In this document: piece by piece, positions 22,831-34,708 of the stretch
Numbering within the stretch: the stretch's first letter is position 1
How the letters are laid out: every line of letters begins with the position of its first letter
Assembly: GCA_977006965.1 (NCBI GenBank)
Contig: OZ345373.1
Location: 992,001 to 1,056,000, forward strand
DNA length: 64,000 nucleotides
Direction: 5' to 3'
Origin: Phymatolithon calcareum
Lineage: Eukaryota; Rhodophyta; Florideophyceae; Hapalidiales
The notes under the pieces: model-generated
Told to the model about the DNA's origin: nothing
The model's input: only the letters and a program-made list of their open reading frames with translations
The model's database searches: none
Translations under genes and position numbers: made by a program

Positions 22831-23061
22831 CAGAGGTTCAATTAAACTCAAATCCATTCATCCTCACAGTCTTAAGAGTGTACGGGCAAGGCTTCCTCAA
22901 ATGCTGATTTGCCTATACCATCTCAGGTTCCTTGTTTGGTATTGTCGTAATAACCCTTTGTTTCCCTGATCTTAACTTCTTGCTGTTAAAAAAGACTATC
23001 GTCATTTTCCATTATATCGAAAATATTCTTAATTAATATAAAAGGTCTTCCAGAGCTTAAT

Positions 23062-25952
23062 CTATCGCGATTCTGTTTCCCGCCTCAAATTCATACAATG
23101 ACAGTTTGCGCTCAAGGGTCTCATGTGAAGTCGGACCTTATCTCTGAATCTCTCCATCATCCCTTGTGTAGAGACTTGCGGAAACCGTCCACATGTGTAC
23201 TGAAGAGACATTTTCCTTCGTTTCACCTTGGTGAACGTAAAGATTGCTGGAAATTCTCTTCCCTTGTCATATAGATTCTTCCTTTGTTTTGTTGACTCTA
23301 CCCGGTTTCCTTCCATGATGAAGAAGATTGATCGCGTTCAATGCTGTGGCCAACGGAAGATAAAGTACGACGATGGTATTGAGTTGTCTTTCTTGAGATG
23401 GTTGTTGGTTGCTATGCTCTCTTAGGTCGACGACTTCTCTTTATACTAGACATGAGCAGGTGACAAGGTATCTAGAAGATCTTCCCTCGATACGGTAGCA
23501 CAAGCGGGGCGTTCACAATGTGCGAGATTACCCTTCCGCATATTCTTACGCAGTAATATAAATGAAATATAAATGAAACGAGTACGAGATCAGGGATCAC
23601 AGGACATGAAGACGACGAACAATATGCGACCAGGGATCACAGGATATGACACGGACAAACAACTGACGAACGACGGTGAGACGTAGCTGAACTTGAGGAG
23701 GCTCGCATCGAACTGAAAGCTTGCCAGTGGAGTCTGGTAGCACTTGAAATTTGCACAGCGGTACAGAAATTTCTGATTCTAACATATCAAAGTGTTGCGA
23801 CAGATTTTCTGTTTGAATGTATATCAAAGCATTGTCAAACAGTTCTTAGGTTGTCATCACCGCGATGTTGATCTTTGCATACTGCAGTTCCTTTTTGTTT
23901 CTGATTTCCATCGGTTTTCAAGATACATACTCTCTCTCGCCTTTATTCCCCTCAGCATTTTGAATTCTAAGATTACTCTTCGTTGCCAGGGTGCTCAGAT
24001 TCAACATAGAAATGGAGCCTGTAGGTTCTTGCGTAGGCCAAAGACCAAAACTTATGATTGAAGTGCACTAAAGTAGTTTCGCCTACTCGGCAATATTCTA
24101 CACAAGTGCATTGTGCACTACCATCGTGGCAGTATTAAGGACTTACACCCCCATCTTAGATTTTCACTTTTATTTTTTATGAGCACGGGAACTCGAGAAG
24201 CTCAGTGGACACTTTCTGTTATGGCACTACATAATTAGATAAGCAGAAAAAAGTCCTTGCGCCGTGAAAACTGTTTCTAGAAATTCTCTGCAGAGAGTTC
24301 CTTCTAAAATCGGGACCGCTCCTTAAACGCACAGCACAAGACCTCTTTCTGATCCGTTCTTTGCATTTTGAAAACTGCTATAGAAAGCCAAGAACTTAGG
24401 TTATCCAAAAATCAAAAAAATTAAAGAAAGGGGATGAAATAAGGAGCGAAGAGCACTTTTCGTAATTCTGATCTTCAAAAAGAATCGCCTACAAAAATAG
24501 ACAATTATCTCGAAAAGGATTCGTTTAATTTCTTAGTGCCTCTGTCAAAAAGTTTCGAATGATTGTAAACTACCACAGGAATACCGCAAATTTGGAAAAA
24601 TCGAACGTCTAGGTCGCAAAAACGTTCGCGCCGCTAGACCAATAGTTTTTTAAAATCGGCAAATGAATAGGGAAAATTTAGAAAAATTCAGGTTACGACC
24701 CGACGAGAAGCTAAAACTGTTCGAAGGAAAAACAGTAAGCTTTCTTTGTGTAATGATTGATTACAGCCTAACATTGGAAACTGGTGCTGACTTCATGTTT
24801 GAAAATATTTCACTAGTTCCTCTCATTTCCTTGAAAACTGAATGCAGTCCTGTCGGGAGAAACGATATAATTAAAATTTTAATACAGTTTATGAGCATTG
24901 TTTCGGCCAGTGAGAGCGCTTCAAAGATGTAGATGTCGGCCCTTAATGATTTTTAAACCTGGATGCGCTTCTGGATGGTTAAACCTTCTTGCAAAGTCCT
25001 GTCCTTCTTCAGGCGCTCCAGTGCTAGACTGGCTGTATCACCCGCTGGCTGTGAGGATACGACAAGATAGCTGCTTTTTCGAAAGCTTAAATGTCTCCGC
25101 GATGTTTCTGCTCACTCGATGTTTTCCTAGTCATCATTTATCGGGACTCTGTAAAAGAGTAGAGTCTAGTGCCTTCTCAGTTCTTAACATTTCTTAAGGT
25201 TCCACTTCATATTTTGATGGGTTCTTACTCAAGGTCTCCAGGTGCCGCCTGGAATTTATCCGATATTAACGTCGAGCTCACGTGAGGGAACCTTCCGCTT
25301 TGCGCATTTAATGACCATCTGTCGACATCGCACATTCGAAAACTTGAGAATGGCTGCGGTAGCGTTTGGTTTTTCGTACTGTACTTTTCTCTTTATTATT
25401 GAATCGATTTGTTTGAGGAGTCGTCAAAGCTGGCTTGCGGTTATCCGTTTCTGCATGTGCTTGAAGGCGACCGCAAACTTTTCTTGTTTGCACCATCTGG
25501 GCAAATATATCGACTTCCCCGCTGTAGCCCCTTGAAATTACGCTTCTTTCTTAGTGGTGGTGAAGTAGCCAACTTGCTGGCCTTCCTCGTGGCAGCATCC
25601 TGAGATCTAATATTTCGCTCTTGTGTACTGGTGCTTCGATTCTGCATAGTACCCGGAGATGCTCGATCATTCCACTTGCAATACCGCCTGTAACTTGGCA
25701 GAAGAATGCTCTTACTATTTCTTTGAGAGCTTCTTGTACTTCTGAGATACATGGTGTTAGACCAATCCTCTTCATCCGGAAATGGGGTCGATATTTCCTC
25801 GAAGGAGGTATTGTTGTCTTTTCGAATTTCGATCTACATGCCCATGAAAACCTGAAATGTTCATAGGGAGGGTTTCCGAGCTCTTCTTGACAAGGTTGAA
25901 GTTCGGGACATAATGTAGAATTAGATCGGAGGATTGTGGTGTCGAGGAACAA
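23062..25952 (-). pseudogene. LINE reverse-transcriptase C-terminal remnant, copy A
   Basis: Two pieces match the plus-strand LINE at 36761-38011. 25551-25952 carries VQEALKEIVRAFFCQV and LRVLCRIEAPVHKSEILDL. 23062-23316 carries YDKGREFPAIFTFTKVKRRK and then CGRFPQVSTQGMMERFRDK. About 1.9 kb of other DNA separates them, including a TTAA-flanked MITE, and most of that DNA is also present in copy C. The RT catalytic part is absent. Confidence 0.65.
24140..24942. mobile_element. TTAA-flanked MITE, piggyBac-like
   Basis: 803 bp flanked by TTAA on both sides (24136-24139 and 24943-24946). Copy C has a single TTAA at the joined site near 53110 and no insert. The outer 22 bp of each end pair imperfectly (15 of 22, including CATCTT). 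piggyBac transposases are the known TTAA-specific family. The interior is AT-rich. A frame of 89 codons at 24663-24932 has no recognisable domain. Confidence 0.7.
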
Positions 25953-26617
25953 ATTCGGACACGGGCGATACTGAGCAATGAATTTATGCCTGGTACGATT
26001 TATGACTGTATCATTGATAGACGTGGTCTAATTGTGCGGCACATGGTTAGAGTTTTTACTATTTGCTATTTACTTGGTCTCCTGCATGGACACGAAACTT
26101 GTAAGTTGAAACAACACAATTCACTCGTGGGTATAAATACCGCTGGCGACTAGCCCTGAAGTAGAAGAGACCATCAGAGAACAACTAAACGAACCAAGCC
26201 AAAGAGGTTAACCAAAGCCTCAAATTGTGGGTTGTGCATCACTAGGCGCGTTCGGTATTTCGTATACCTTTCGCCTGGGATAATCAGGACGTGCTGCTTC
26301 TGTATTGGGCGTTTTCTCTTCCACACGGAAGGGTTCCCAAGTCCTGGCTGGACGGTTCGGTTCAACTTCGCCTGAACATTACCGTGTTCTCCGAAGAGCT
26401 CCGATTCGAAATTGCAAGAATCACGACATGTGGCAAGAGGTCCAAATGGAACTAGTACCGGTTTTCGAAGAGATTTCTGGTAGCCCTGCAAGGAATGACT
26501 GTTGCTTTCTAATCACAATTCTCTCAAAGTCGGTTACAAGGGAATATATTATGTAAATGAAAATATTTTCTATGTGATTTCGAGAAACATACTCCTATAC
26601 AATATTTCTGTGACCCT
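25953..26617. other. Non-coding interval before the palindrome
   Basis: No gene, repeat or domain recognised. Minus-strand frames around 26174-26491 are short and have no paralogue here. Confidence 0.35.
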
Positions 26618-26824
26618 AGTGTCTATGTGACGAACACCCTCAATTGAGGGTGGACTTTAAAGTTCGAAAACGTTTTTAAAAAGAATGCGGAACAGATTTT
26701 GAGACCCAGATTCGGAAAGGCGACCTTTTGTTCTCGCTGGGGATTACCCTTTTACTACCTTAAAACCCCATTGTTCGCGATAGGAACGAAAATCTGCTGG
26801 TCGCTCTGAAAAAACACATCTGGC

Positions 26825-29505
26825 GTGCCTCGAGAAAAAGACGCGCGCGGAGTGGTCGGTGCAGCCGTACAAACCAAGGAAACGTCATTGACAAGTCCTG
26901 CACAGTTCTGTCGACTATACGGAGCGTTTTACAGTTCGAAAAAGTTGCAGGGCACCGTTCAAGAGGTGCACGCTGATGAAAGCAAGGGTCGCTCGAGCAC
27001 GTCAGTTCGCGTGAAATGGATCCTTGTTCAGAAACAAATCGAAAAGACTGAGATTAAGACTATCATATTGTTAACTTCAAGGCAGGCAAGGCTGACAAAG
27101 GCGCTTGTTCCGCTCGAATTGTTGTGCCGGTCCCAGCAGGCAATATTCTGTACCTCGAACGCAGGCTTACAGTACTCGCGGTCGAACATCTTGTTCCCCA
27201 AGTGCCGAGTTTTGCGTTCAGTATCTGTTGGAATCGTTCTGCTTGAAGCTCTAGTCGCAGCACACTTCAATATCAAGTCTGATCTCGGTACACCTGTCAA
27301 GTCGAAAGATGTCATAGTACGATAGTATATTTACAAGTAGTTATGTTGTTGTCAATGGTTACTTGAAACCGTTAATATAGAGGAAGTGCAGATGGATCAG
27401 TAATAGCAGTGCACGTAATGCACCCAGTGCATTACTAGTCAGAACTGGTTATTTGACGTCAGCATGCATCCAAGTGCATTTGACGTCAACATCCATTCAG
27501 TATTGTTCTCCCACTGGCACTAAGCTGGTATATAACTTCTAGCTCAGGTGCAGACCATCGGAATACACCAAGGAACTCATCTTCACCCAACTAATCTCAT
27601 TCTCAATCATTCAACCTCAACCAAACCTTTTCTTCAACCTCATCACTTCCCTAACCTCCAACTACAGTATCAACATGTCAATGAAGGTGGACTCATCAGA
27701 TGTGCTGTAATACGTATTACAGCATTGTTGTGCACCTGTCAAGCTGTTTGAATCGCGTGACCTGTATTTAAATTCCCGCGCAGACGCAATGCGATAACTT
27801 TCACAACCGACCATGTTCCACGGACAACGAGAAGTCGCGCTTTTTCTTGTCAGTTCGATTTACGCATTGCGTTCTAGGAGCTGAATGGTCGTGCGCGCGT
27901 CATGTGTGCATGTTTCGCGCTGATACGGCTTTCGCCTGAGTTCGAGAATCAAATCGTGTGTGCCGGCACTAGCGACGCTCGTTCGTGTTCCTGTTATGCA
28001 AGGTTGGATTTGGAACGGTCAAGGACTTTCGTTCACTTTACGCAGCAATTGCAACGGGATGACTTATTATCGCAATTGCGCATGCCAGCTATATTTCAAG
28101 GTTCTCATTCCTGATAATACTCTTGTTCTTAAGTTCTGCGAATCGTTCTTGGGGCCAGATATAAGTGTGACGGATTTGCTTGGCGCGCTTTCGTGCGCTT
28201 CACACACGCTATTAATTCGAAGCTCCTGGTATGCGCGAGCTGTTCCGTGGCACCTGTTCAAACCAAAGGTTACGGCTAGCGACTGACTGGTGTAAAATGG
28301 AGCAAGGTGTACCAACGCGTCTTTAGTTTTCGAAGACACAGACGATATTGCAAGTAAATTGTTGTTTTTCATTACAACTGTTTCTCAGCTCTTCCTGTGC
28401 GGAACTGTAGCTATTCGTCTCACCGCTCAAGATCTACCGGAAAACCTTCAGTCCTCGTGGATCGAAGCCAGAGCATTTACAGTTTGGGACTCGAGACTGG
28501 ATGTAGGTTGTGGTTCTTTCTGAAATGATTCCTTAGTTTATTCTTTAGTCCGAACTCAAAACCTGGTTGTATAGTCTTGAGATCGGGTCTGAACTTGATC
28601 AAATGTGCTATGATTGCACTTTGACGACGGTGAACATAATTATTGTAATTACGCTAGTAATTGCCTATCATAATCTTGTCATATCCCATGACACGTGTTC
28701 TATACTAAAGTTCATTAATTTTTTGATACTGAGTTGGGGGTACCATTATCATATTCCTATCATATTTTGACACGTGTCTTGGCAAATCTTCTTGATTCAA
28801 ATTTCTGAGACAATTTGACTTTCGACTTGCCACGTGTCCACGTGTACCGAGATCATACATTGATATTGAAGTGTGCTGCGACTACAGCTCCAAGCAACAA
28901 CACTTCCAACAAGACTGTCTCCCAAAAACCAACAAGAGCCCTGAAGGCCCTCTTGCGGGTTCCCTGACCTACACCCTGCATGGTTCTTGGGCCTCATAAT
29001 CGCGAGAGGAGCTTAATGCTATTGCGCCAGACCGTGAGCAGACCATTTCTGCTCATGGAATGCCATGGTTCGAGCACCAAGCTCCATGTCCATTTGGGGG
29101 AAGGATTATACCTCAGATCTGGAAAGTTCGCACTATAAATAGAGATGTTATATCCGGGAACGGTGGCATCGATTCCACACACCGTACGATTCCTTCCTGA
29201 CTATGTTTCGCCGAGCGCACCTGCGAACAATTGTTGCTTAGGCACCTGCTAAACTGAAGCCAATAGGAAGAACGGAGGATAAGATTATTGGAATACTCGT
29301 CCTCAGGAGTTAGGCTCAAAGACATTTATGAAAGTCTACCATGGGGTACAAGTATATCCTCGCTCCTTCATTTTCCAACAGTGGGATAACCAGAGCCAGG
29401 TTCTCCGAGCACATCCGGTGGGTTACATTCACCGTGCCACCAAGTGAACAAGGCACTATGTCGTCCGTACAATACCGGTGGGCGCTCGTTTTAGGAATTT
29501 ATCGA
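26825..29505 (+). pseudogene. Gene X, left-arm copy, interrupted and decayed
   Basis: It starts PREKDAR, but the initiator is GTG where the right arm has ATG. An open run to 27325 reads TSVRVKWILVQKQIEKT and KTIILLTSRQARLTKALV. After 1.7 kb of inserted DNA the homology resumes (MPWFEHQAPCPFGGR, then KVRTINRDVISGNGGID) and ends in YILAPSFSNSGITRARFSEH and VQYRWALVLG near 29500. The right-arm copy keeps the same words in the same order, which shows the ancestor was protein-coding. I do not recognise the family. Confidence 0.5.
27225..28925. mobile_element. 1.7-kb insertion in the left palindrome arm
   Basis: The right arm has no counterpart. A promoter-like cluster occurs near its left end: two perfect TGACGTCA sites (27454-27461 and 27481-27488) and a TATATAA at 27529-27535. 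A 22-bp perfect palindrome (TGCTGTAATAC plus its complement) lies at 27703-27724. No coding domain is recognised and the ends are blurred, so the element type is unknown. An LTR-like or other non-autonomous insertion is possible. Confidence 0.5.
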
Positions 29506-29568
29506 CGCTAGTAATGACCACAAAAAATCTACTGTGTCTCTGTTAGACTTGGTTTTGTTTTCCCAAGT

Positions 29569-29859
29569 TCATAACTCTTTGGTATGGCAACGGAGGTCAT
29601 TGGATTGAAAATGGCATCTTTCAATACATTGCCATCCACCGTAAACCGGAGAAAGGTTCCGAGTTGCAGAATTCAGACCATGAAAGATGTGAGACAATGC
29701 TGCATCTTGATCTGGGGACCACGACAGAGGGCGAAAAGAAAAACGCTTTAGAAGGTGGAACTGCCCATAGTAAAGTTGTACCGCGCCGTCTTGTGACCTC
29801 TTACTTTGCCACAAGGCGCCTTGTCCTCCCGGAATCATTTTGCCTCGCGCAATACTCAT
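29569..29859 (-). pseudogene. Gene Y, left-arm copy
   Basis: A 96-codon frame ending in RCHTKEL and a stop. From DGAVQLYYGQFHL to the stop it matches the right-arm copy residue by residue (for example ATRNLSPVYGGWQC). Upstream of DGAV the two copies differ, which marks the edge of the palindrome centre. Unrecognised family. Confidence 0.5.
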
Positions 29860-30185
29860 CGATTTTCAGTACTCCAAAAGTTACATATTCTCCAAGAACG
29901 GTGTTGAAACCCTCTTAACGCCCCCAAAGATGGAAAAGAAAACCACATGTGGCATGATGACTACTTTGGCTGTTCAAAATAACTGCACAGTTTGACAAGT
30001 CAAGGAATTAACCCTCGTGTTCTCATCGTGTAATAGACATGCTGGTGCCGCAATCAACATATGTGGCACTTCAACTGTTAGAAACTGTTTTGCTAAGCAT
30101 GCTGAACACATCCATGAGCTTGATGACTTTGATGAGCCTAGTAATGAGTAGCTTTCGTTGGAAAAGAATAATTGATTCTCATTCT

Positions 30186-30412
30186 CTCAAGACGGCGCAG
30201 TAGAACTGTACTATGGGCAGTTTTACCTTATAAATCGTTTTGCTTTTTGCCCTCTGCCGTGGTACCAAGCTCAAGATGCAGCATTATCTGACGTTTTCCT
30301 TAGACTAAATTCTGTAACTCGCAACCTTTCCCCCGTTTACGGTGGATGGCGATGTACTGAAGGATGCCATTTTCAGTCCATTGACCTCCGTTGCCATACC
30401 AAAGAGATATGA
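30186..30412 (+). pseudogene. Gene Y, right-arm copy
   Basis: The frame reads DGAVELYYGQFYLINRF and VTRNLSPVYGGWRC and ends CHTKEI stop, in step with the left-arm copy. No ATG precedes it within the conserved part. Substitutions relative to the left arm are mostly conservative (HLLKRFSF versus YLINRFAF), consistent with past selection on the protein. Unrecognised family. Confidence 0.5.
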
Positions 30413-30475
30413 ACTTGTCAAAGCAAATCAGGTCTAACAGAGACACAGTAGTTTTTTGTGATCATTAATAGCATC

Positions 30476-30655
30476 TGTAGACACGCAATGTTGCAGGAGT
30501 ATAATGAGCGAAAATTACACTCTCTGTGATATCATAACGGCCCTGCTCATTTGAAGCAGCGATCCTGATCGCACCTTAGACTGAGTATCGCATCACAGAG
30601 ATATCACCCATTTCAAGATAAACCCTACCTTCTCTTTTCACTCCCAGTGATTACA
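30476..30655 (+). repeat. 5' LTR of gypsy 2
   Basis: 180 bp from TGTAGACACGC to GTGATTACA. The next bases are GAAATTTCTTTCCTGC, which resemble the post-LTR start of gypsy 1. Confidence 0.9.
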
Positions 30656-31021
30656 GAAATTTCTTTCCTGCAGGAGAATGTCTGAGTGTTAAGACGAAGA
30701 TTGTTCAAGTTTGACTTGGAAATGGATGACCATCGAACCATGGGAGGCGGAAGTATTTCGTTGGCGCAACCTAACGATCGGCAACCAAGCGCCGCGCTTT
30801 TCCACCCCGTGAGCCACTCGATTTGCGGACTCTCGACTCAAGAGTTGTGACAAGGTTTTTGAAGGAGAGGAAGCGGTACGAAGATGAGGTCCACGAGAAA
30901 AAAAAGGAAGTCCCGGCAATGACGGTGGCATCTGACAAGGTGTCAATAGACAGGGGTCTTCTCGAGTCTTTTCTTCTTTGGGAAGTTCAATGACATATCG
31001 AGAGCTAAGACAGCCGAAGAT

Positions 31022-31531
31022 ATGACATCGAACGGTATTCAAAAGTTTATTGAAGATTTAGTGCAGAAGAATGAAGACAAACAGATGCACGCGGAAATCA
31101 TAGAGAAGGCTCTACACAGGCTTCGAATACCGATGCACGTCGTACAAGCAGAGGCAAGGATTACGGAGTTTGATACAGATTTCTTCTCAAGATTAGAAGA
31201 AGCTGGGTACCCGAAATTCAAAAAAAATCCGAAGAAAATCATAGCCCTCATGCAGGATAAGGTTTTCCCAACAAATTTGAAGAAGGTAATGGAAGGGCAC
31301 TTCGAATATTAGCAAAGATTGAAGCAGGACCTCAGAGCCTATATCAATTTACTGTGCAAGGAAGCTGAGATATACCAAATGGCAGAAGGCATGCGCCCAA
31401 AGGGTACAAACTCAACACGGAAGAAGAGAGAAAAATCTGAATTCCAAGTGGACACGAAACCAAAGAAGTGGATTCCAGTATGTCTTAATCCCCCATGTAT
31501 GGCCAAAAGGCACTTCCTAGGCGACTCCTAA
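31022..31531 (+). pseudogene. Gag of gypsy 2, truncated
   Basis: 31022-31312 reads a helix-rich Lys/Glu protein (AEARITEFDTDFFSRLEEAG) that corresponds to the second half of gypsy 1 gag. A stop at 31310-31312 and a second frame to 31531 (YINLLCKEAEIYQMAEGM) continue it. No N-terminal capsid region is left between the LTR and 31022 in an open frame. Confidence 0.55.
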
Positions 31532-31609
31532 GATTTCGAAGAAGGCGAGAAAAAACGGCTACCGGAGGAACACAAGAAGAAGAAAGCGAAAGAGAAAGGC
31601 GCGAAGAAA

Positions 31610-32140
31610 ATGTCGAGCCCGAACAGGGACGCATATCCAACAAATACCATAATCGTCAAGGCAAGATTTGGGGGAGTGGAATCAAGACTGATATGTACGG
31701 ATGCGGGCTCAGATATCAATCTGATGCCTTCGGAACTTTATGCAACGTTAATGGAAACCGGGGCCCGAATCGAAACAAAACGATCCAGAATGAACACAAA
31801 TATAGATTGGCAGCAGCAACCATTTCAGAAAACAAACCTATCTATATCTCCTGAAATAAGGAGGTGAAGTTTACAACCTCATAAGTCATGCAAAATCGCT
31901 CACAATACGAGAATTGGTGTGGCAGGTTGCAGACTAAGAGGTTACAGAGCCCCTACTTGGACGACCAATACTAGAAGCAATTGGACTAGACACAAAAAGC
32001 GTCCTTGAAGCAGCATGAGATAGATATGAAGTCTTTGTGCAAGCAAATCATCTCATCAATGAAATGGAGTATCGTGAAGGAACTATTGCCAGAATCATGT
32101 TAGATGGAGTATATCATTCTGATAAGGCCGCTTATGATTA
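31610..32140 (+). pseudogene. Protease of gypsy 2
   Basis: Contains CTDAGSDINLMPSELY, the protease active site with D-A-G in place of D-S/T-G, then after frame changes EPLLGRPILEAIGLDTKSVL, the typical protease end. It aligns with 13107-13898 of gypsy 1. Not functional as read. Confidence 0.65.
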
Positions 32141-32171
32141 AGATGACAAATCTGACAGCGATGAAGACTGG

Positions 32172-32760
32172 TTGCACTTGGGTGCCGATACCAAGGAGGA
32201 GATGGGCGAAGCTCGGGCATTACGTACATTACCAGGTGCGATGAACAGCGGAGCGAATTTTCAATCCCGAGTCGAACCGAGCATTGTGACCTTGCGAGAA
32301 TTTTTGAAGGCTTGGCTTGGCGATTTTCTTTTTCACGCAAAAACAGAACCAAGTCTTCTCATGGCACTGAGAGAATATCTCAAGATTTGTGAAAAGAGAC
32401 AACTCAAAATCAGCGCAAGGAAGTCTGTGCTATTCACTAAGCAAGTACGTTGGTGTGGCCGTATGAACATGGGATACAATGTGATCCCCAGAGACTCAGT
32501 GGTATCAAACAGATAGGTATGCCCAAGAATGCAGCAGAGCTGTGCCAGTTCTTACACTGCGTCCAGTGGATGACTTCAAGTATACCTGACTTCTGCACCA
32601 AAGTGAAACGCTACGAAGTGTTCTGCAAAATTCTTACGACAAAGCGCGGTCGGGCAAGAAGAAAGCGATTCAAAAATTTTCGTTCGACAGCCTCGGGTGG
32701 GGATCCGAGCACGAAAAATCATTCAGGTCGTTGCAAGAAACTCTCCGAAATTCAGTAAAG
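32172..32760 (+). pseudogene. Reverse transcriptase remnant of gypsy 2
   Basis: The frame jumps from the protease linker straight to PGAMNSGANFQSRVE and AWLGDFLFHAK. The fingers and motif A, present in gypsy 1, are deleted. The metal-binding pair reads G-D instead of D-D. Downstream, KSVLFTKQVRWCGRMN and LCQFLHCVQWMTSSIPDF are the thumb and connection, split by a frameshift. Confidence 0.7.
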
Positions 32761-32828
32761 CTATGACACCGAGACTATAAAAATCGATCTGTATATTTAC
32801 GGATGCCTCGAATGCGCGTTCGGCCGCC

Positions 32829-34286
32829 GTGGTTACGCAGTACGATGAGAGCGAACCGACAAAGGACATAATGCAGCAAAAGCATGAGCAGCTGGCATTT
32901 CTTAGTTCATTTTTCAAAAGAGCACAAAAGCGATGGAGCAAATTCGAGATGGAAGCCTATGCCATTTTGAAGTGCTTCCGGAAGCTCGACTGCATGCTCG
33001 CAGGGGAAACAAACATCCACTTATACACTGATCATAGAAACCTGCTATTTGCATTTCATCCGATGGCAATTGTACCACCGATTGGCAGCCACGTGATCAG
33101 CAAGGTTCAAAGATGGGCCGTGTACTTATCGGCGTTTTCGTACACAATTGATCATGTGGAAGGTGAGCGGAACGTTATGCCCGATATTATGTCACGGTGG
33201 ATAACTGGGTACAGAGGCAAGAAAGGCATGAGCCGCAGGGTTTCTGAAACATCGACGGAAAACGACATCGTGGAATCACGTTTCAGCGAAGATTTTGTGC
33301 GGCGAACAACACTTATGATCAACGCGGAACAGAAGAAACATGAAAAACCAAGGCTGGCAACAGCGGCAAAGAAGGAAGGTGGTCTGTACTATCTAAGCAA
33401 ACAAGTTTGGATCCCCGGTGAATCAATCAAACTCCAGCTTAAGGCTCTGACTGTAGCACATTGCGGTTCAGGTGGACAGAGAGGATTCGAATCAACAAGC
33501 AGCGCCTTGAAAGAGAAGTTTTGGTGGGGCTCAATTGTTAACGATTGCAAGGAGTTCGTGAAAAAGTGCATTTACAGCATCATATCGAAAAGCGGTACCA
33601 AGATCCTGTGCCCTCTTTCATCGGTATTACACGGAAATGAACCCAACGTAGTAATAAATTTCGATTTTTTGTATATGGGTCCAAGTACTACCGGGCACAA
33701 ATACATTTTCGTCATTAAGGACAATTTGTCGTGTTATATATGGCTTTGTCCATCCGTCGCTGCAAATGCGGACACAGCAGCTGCAGAACTGGCACGCTGG
33801 ATGTGCACATTCACTGTTATGAACAACTGGGTATCGGATCAAGGATCGCATTTCAAGAACGTTTTGATGGAAAACCTCGCTAATATCGACAAAATTAGAC
33901 TATCATTTACGGTAGCATACTCCCCGTGGGTAAACGGAACCGTTGAAAGAGTAATGCGAACTGTGTTTTCAGCTTGCAACGCTCTTTTGTACGAATTGAA
34001 ACTCTTGCCCCAAGATTGGACAACGGTGACAGGCATTTTAATGACCGTTATCAACGAATGTCCCGTCAAGAGGCTGGGATCGAACACCGATGGAACATAC
34101 AGAAGTCCGCTTCAAGTCATGACTGGTATCAAGACAATGCGTACACAACTAGTCATTGACTGCGAGGCATATAATGGGAAGATGTATGGTTTTAAACGCA
34201 CAAGTTGGTACACTGCCTGTGGACGAGTTGCTCCCTGGCAAACGCCGCGGGGACCTTTACAGGAAAAGAATTGGATCAAAGGATGA
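32829..34286 (+). pseudogene. RNase H and integrase of gypsy 2
   Basis: The longest open frame of this element (485 codons). RNase H: WSKFEMEAYAILKCFRK, YTDHRNLLFAFHP and DHVEGERNVMPDIMSRW. Integrase zinc region: AHCGSGGQRGFES, then KKCIYSI, where the last Cys of HHCC is lost. Core: VINFDFLYMGPSTTGHKY, NWVSDQGSHFKN and SPWVNGTVERV, which keep D, D and E. The domain is open, but RT upstream is deleted. A repeat-rich segment interrupts the region after 34286. Confidence 0.75.
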
Positions 34287-34708
34287 CTTGGCATTATGAG
34301 AAATGGATCAATGGAAGAATCTGGAAGCCGTTTCGCTGCAAGCTAACCTGCCGCAGTCGCCGCATGGTGCTTACAGTGTAAGCATCTGTAAGCAGTGTAA
34401 AGCACATGTAAGCTGTAAGCAGCGGTTCTAGGGTTTGCCCTTGGTGATCCTTCATGGTGTAAGTACGCATCGAAACCTACGGTACTGTAGTGACTGTAAC
34501 GCTATCTGTAAGGGCTTCCTGTAAATGCAAGCTGTAATGACAATTTGAAGGGAGCTATTTTTATAGGAGTATGATCGTGGCGTTGGACGCCAGAGAAGAT
34601 GAAAAGCATTGAAAAGGCAAGGGCTGTGCAATTGCTCGAGATTACCACACTTTAGTCTTAAATCGAGAACATGCACAAAGATGTCACGGAAAATGTCAGC
34701 AAGATCGG

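Larger units (their letters stand above)
1434..25600 (+). repeat. Copy A of a locus-scale direct duplication
   Basis: Blocks of this interval recur in the same order and orientation further right. 1434-3310 matches 38494-39880; 4450-4640 matches 39905-40205; 9587-9911 matches 40207-40533; 15116-15245 matches 40534-40650 plus 42542-42568; 15593-15728 matches 43722-43862; 20424-21028 matches 43880-44835; 22330-22750 matches 49340-49748; and 22950-25360 matches 51490-53580. The matches were read by eye and clearly diverged. The gaps between blocks are later insertions in one copy or the other. They include the PAN gene with the hAT element (about 4640-9587), a Ty3/gypsy element, a Ty1/copia element and a TTAA-flanked MITE. 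Confidence 0.85.

Noticed and set aside
29507-30472. A separate foldback element nested in the palindrome, with ATCGAC as target duplication
   Set aside because: With gypsy 2 removed, the inverted repeat runs straight through both supposed ends in step with the outer arms. ATCGAC appears on both sides because its TCGA core is itself palindromic.
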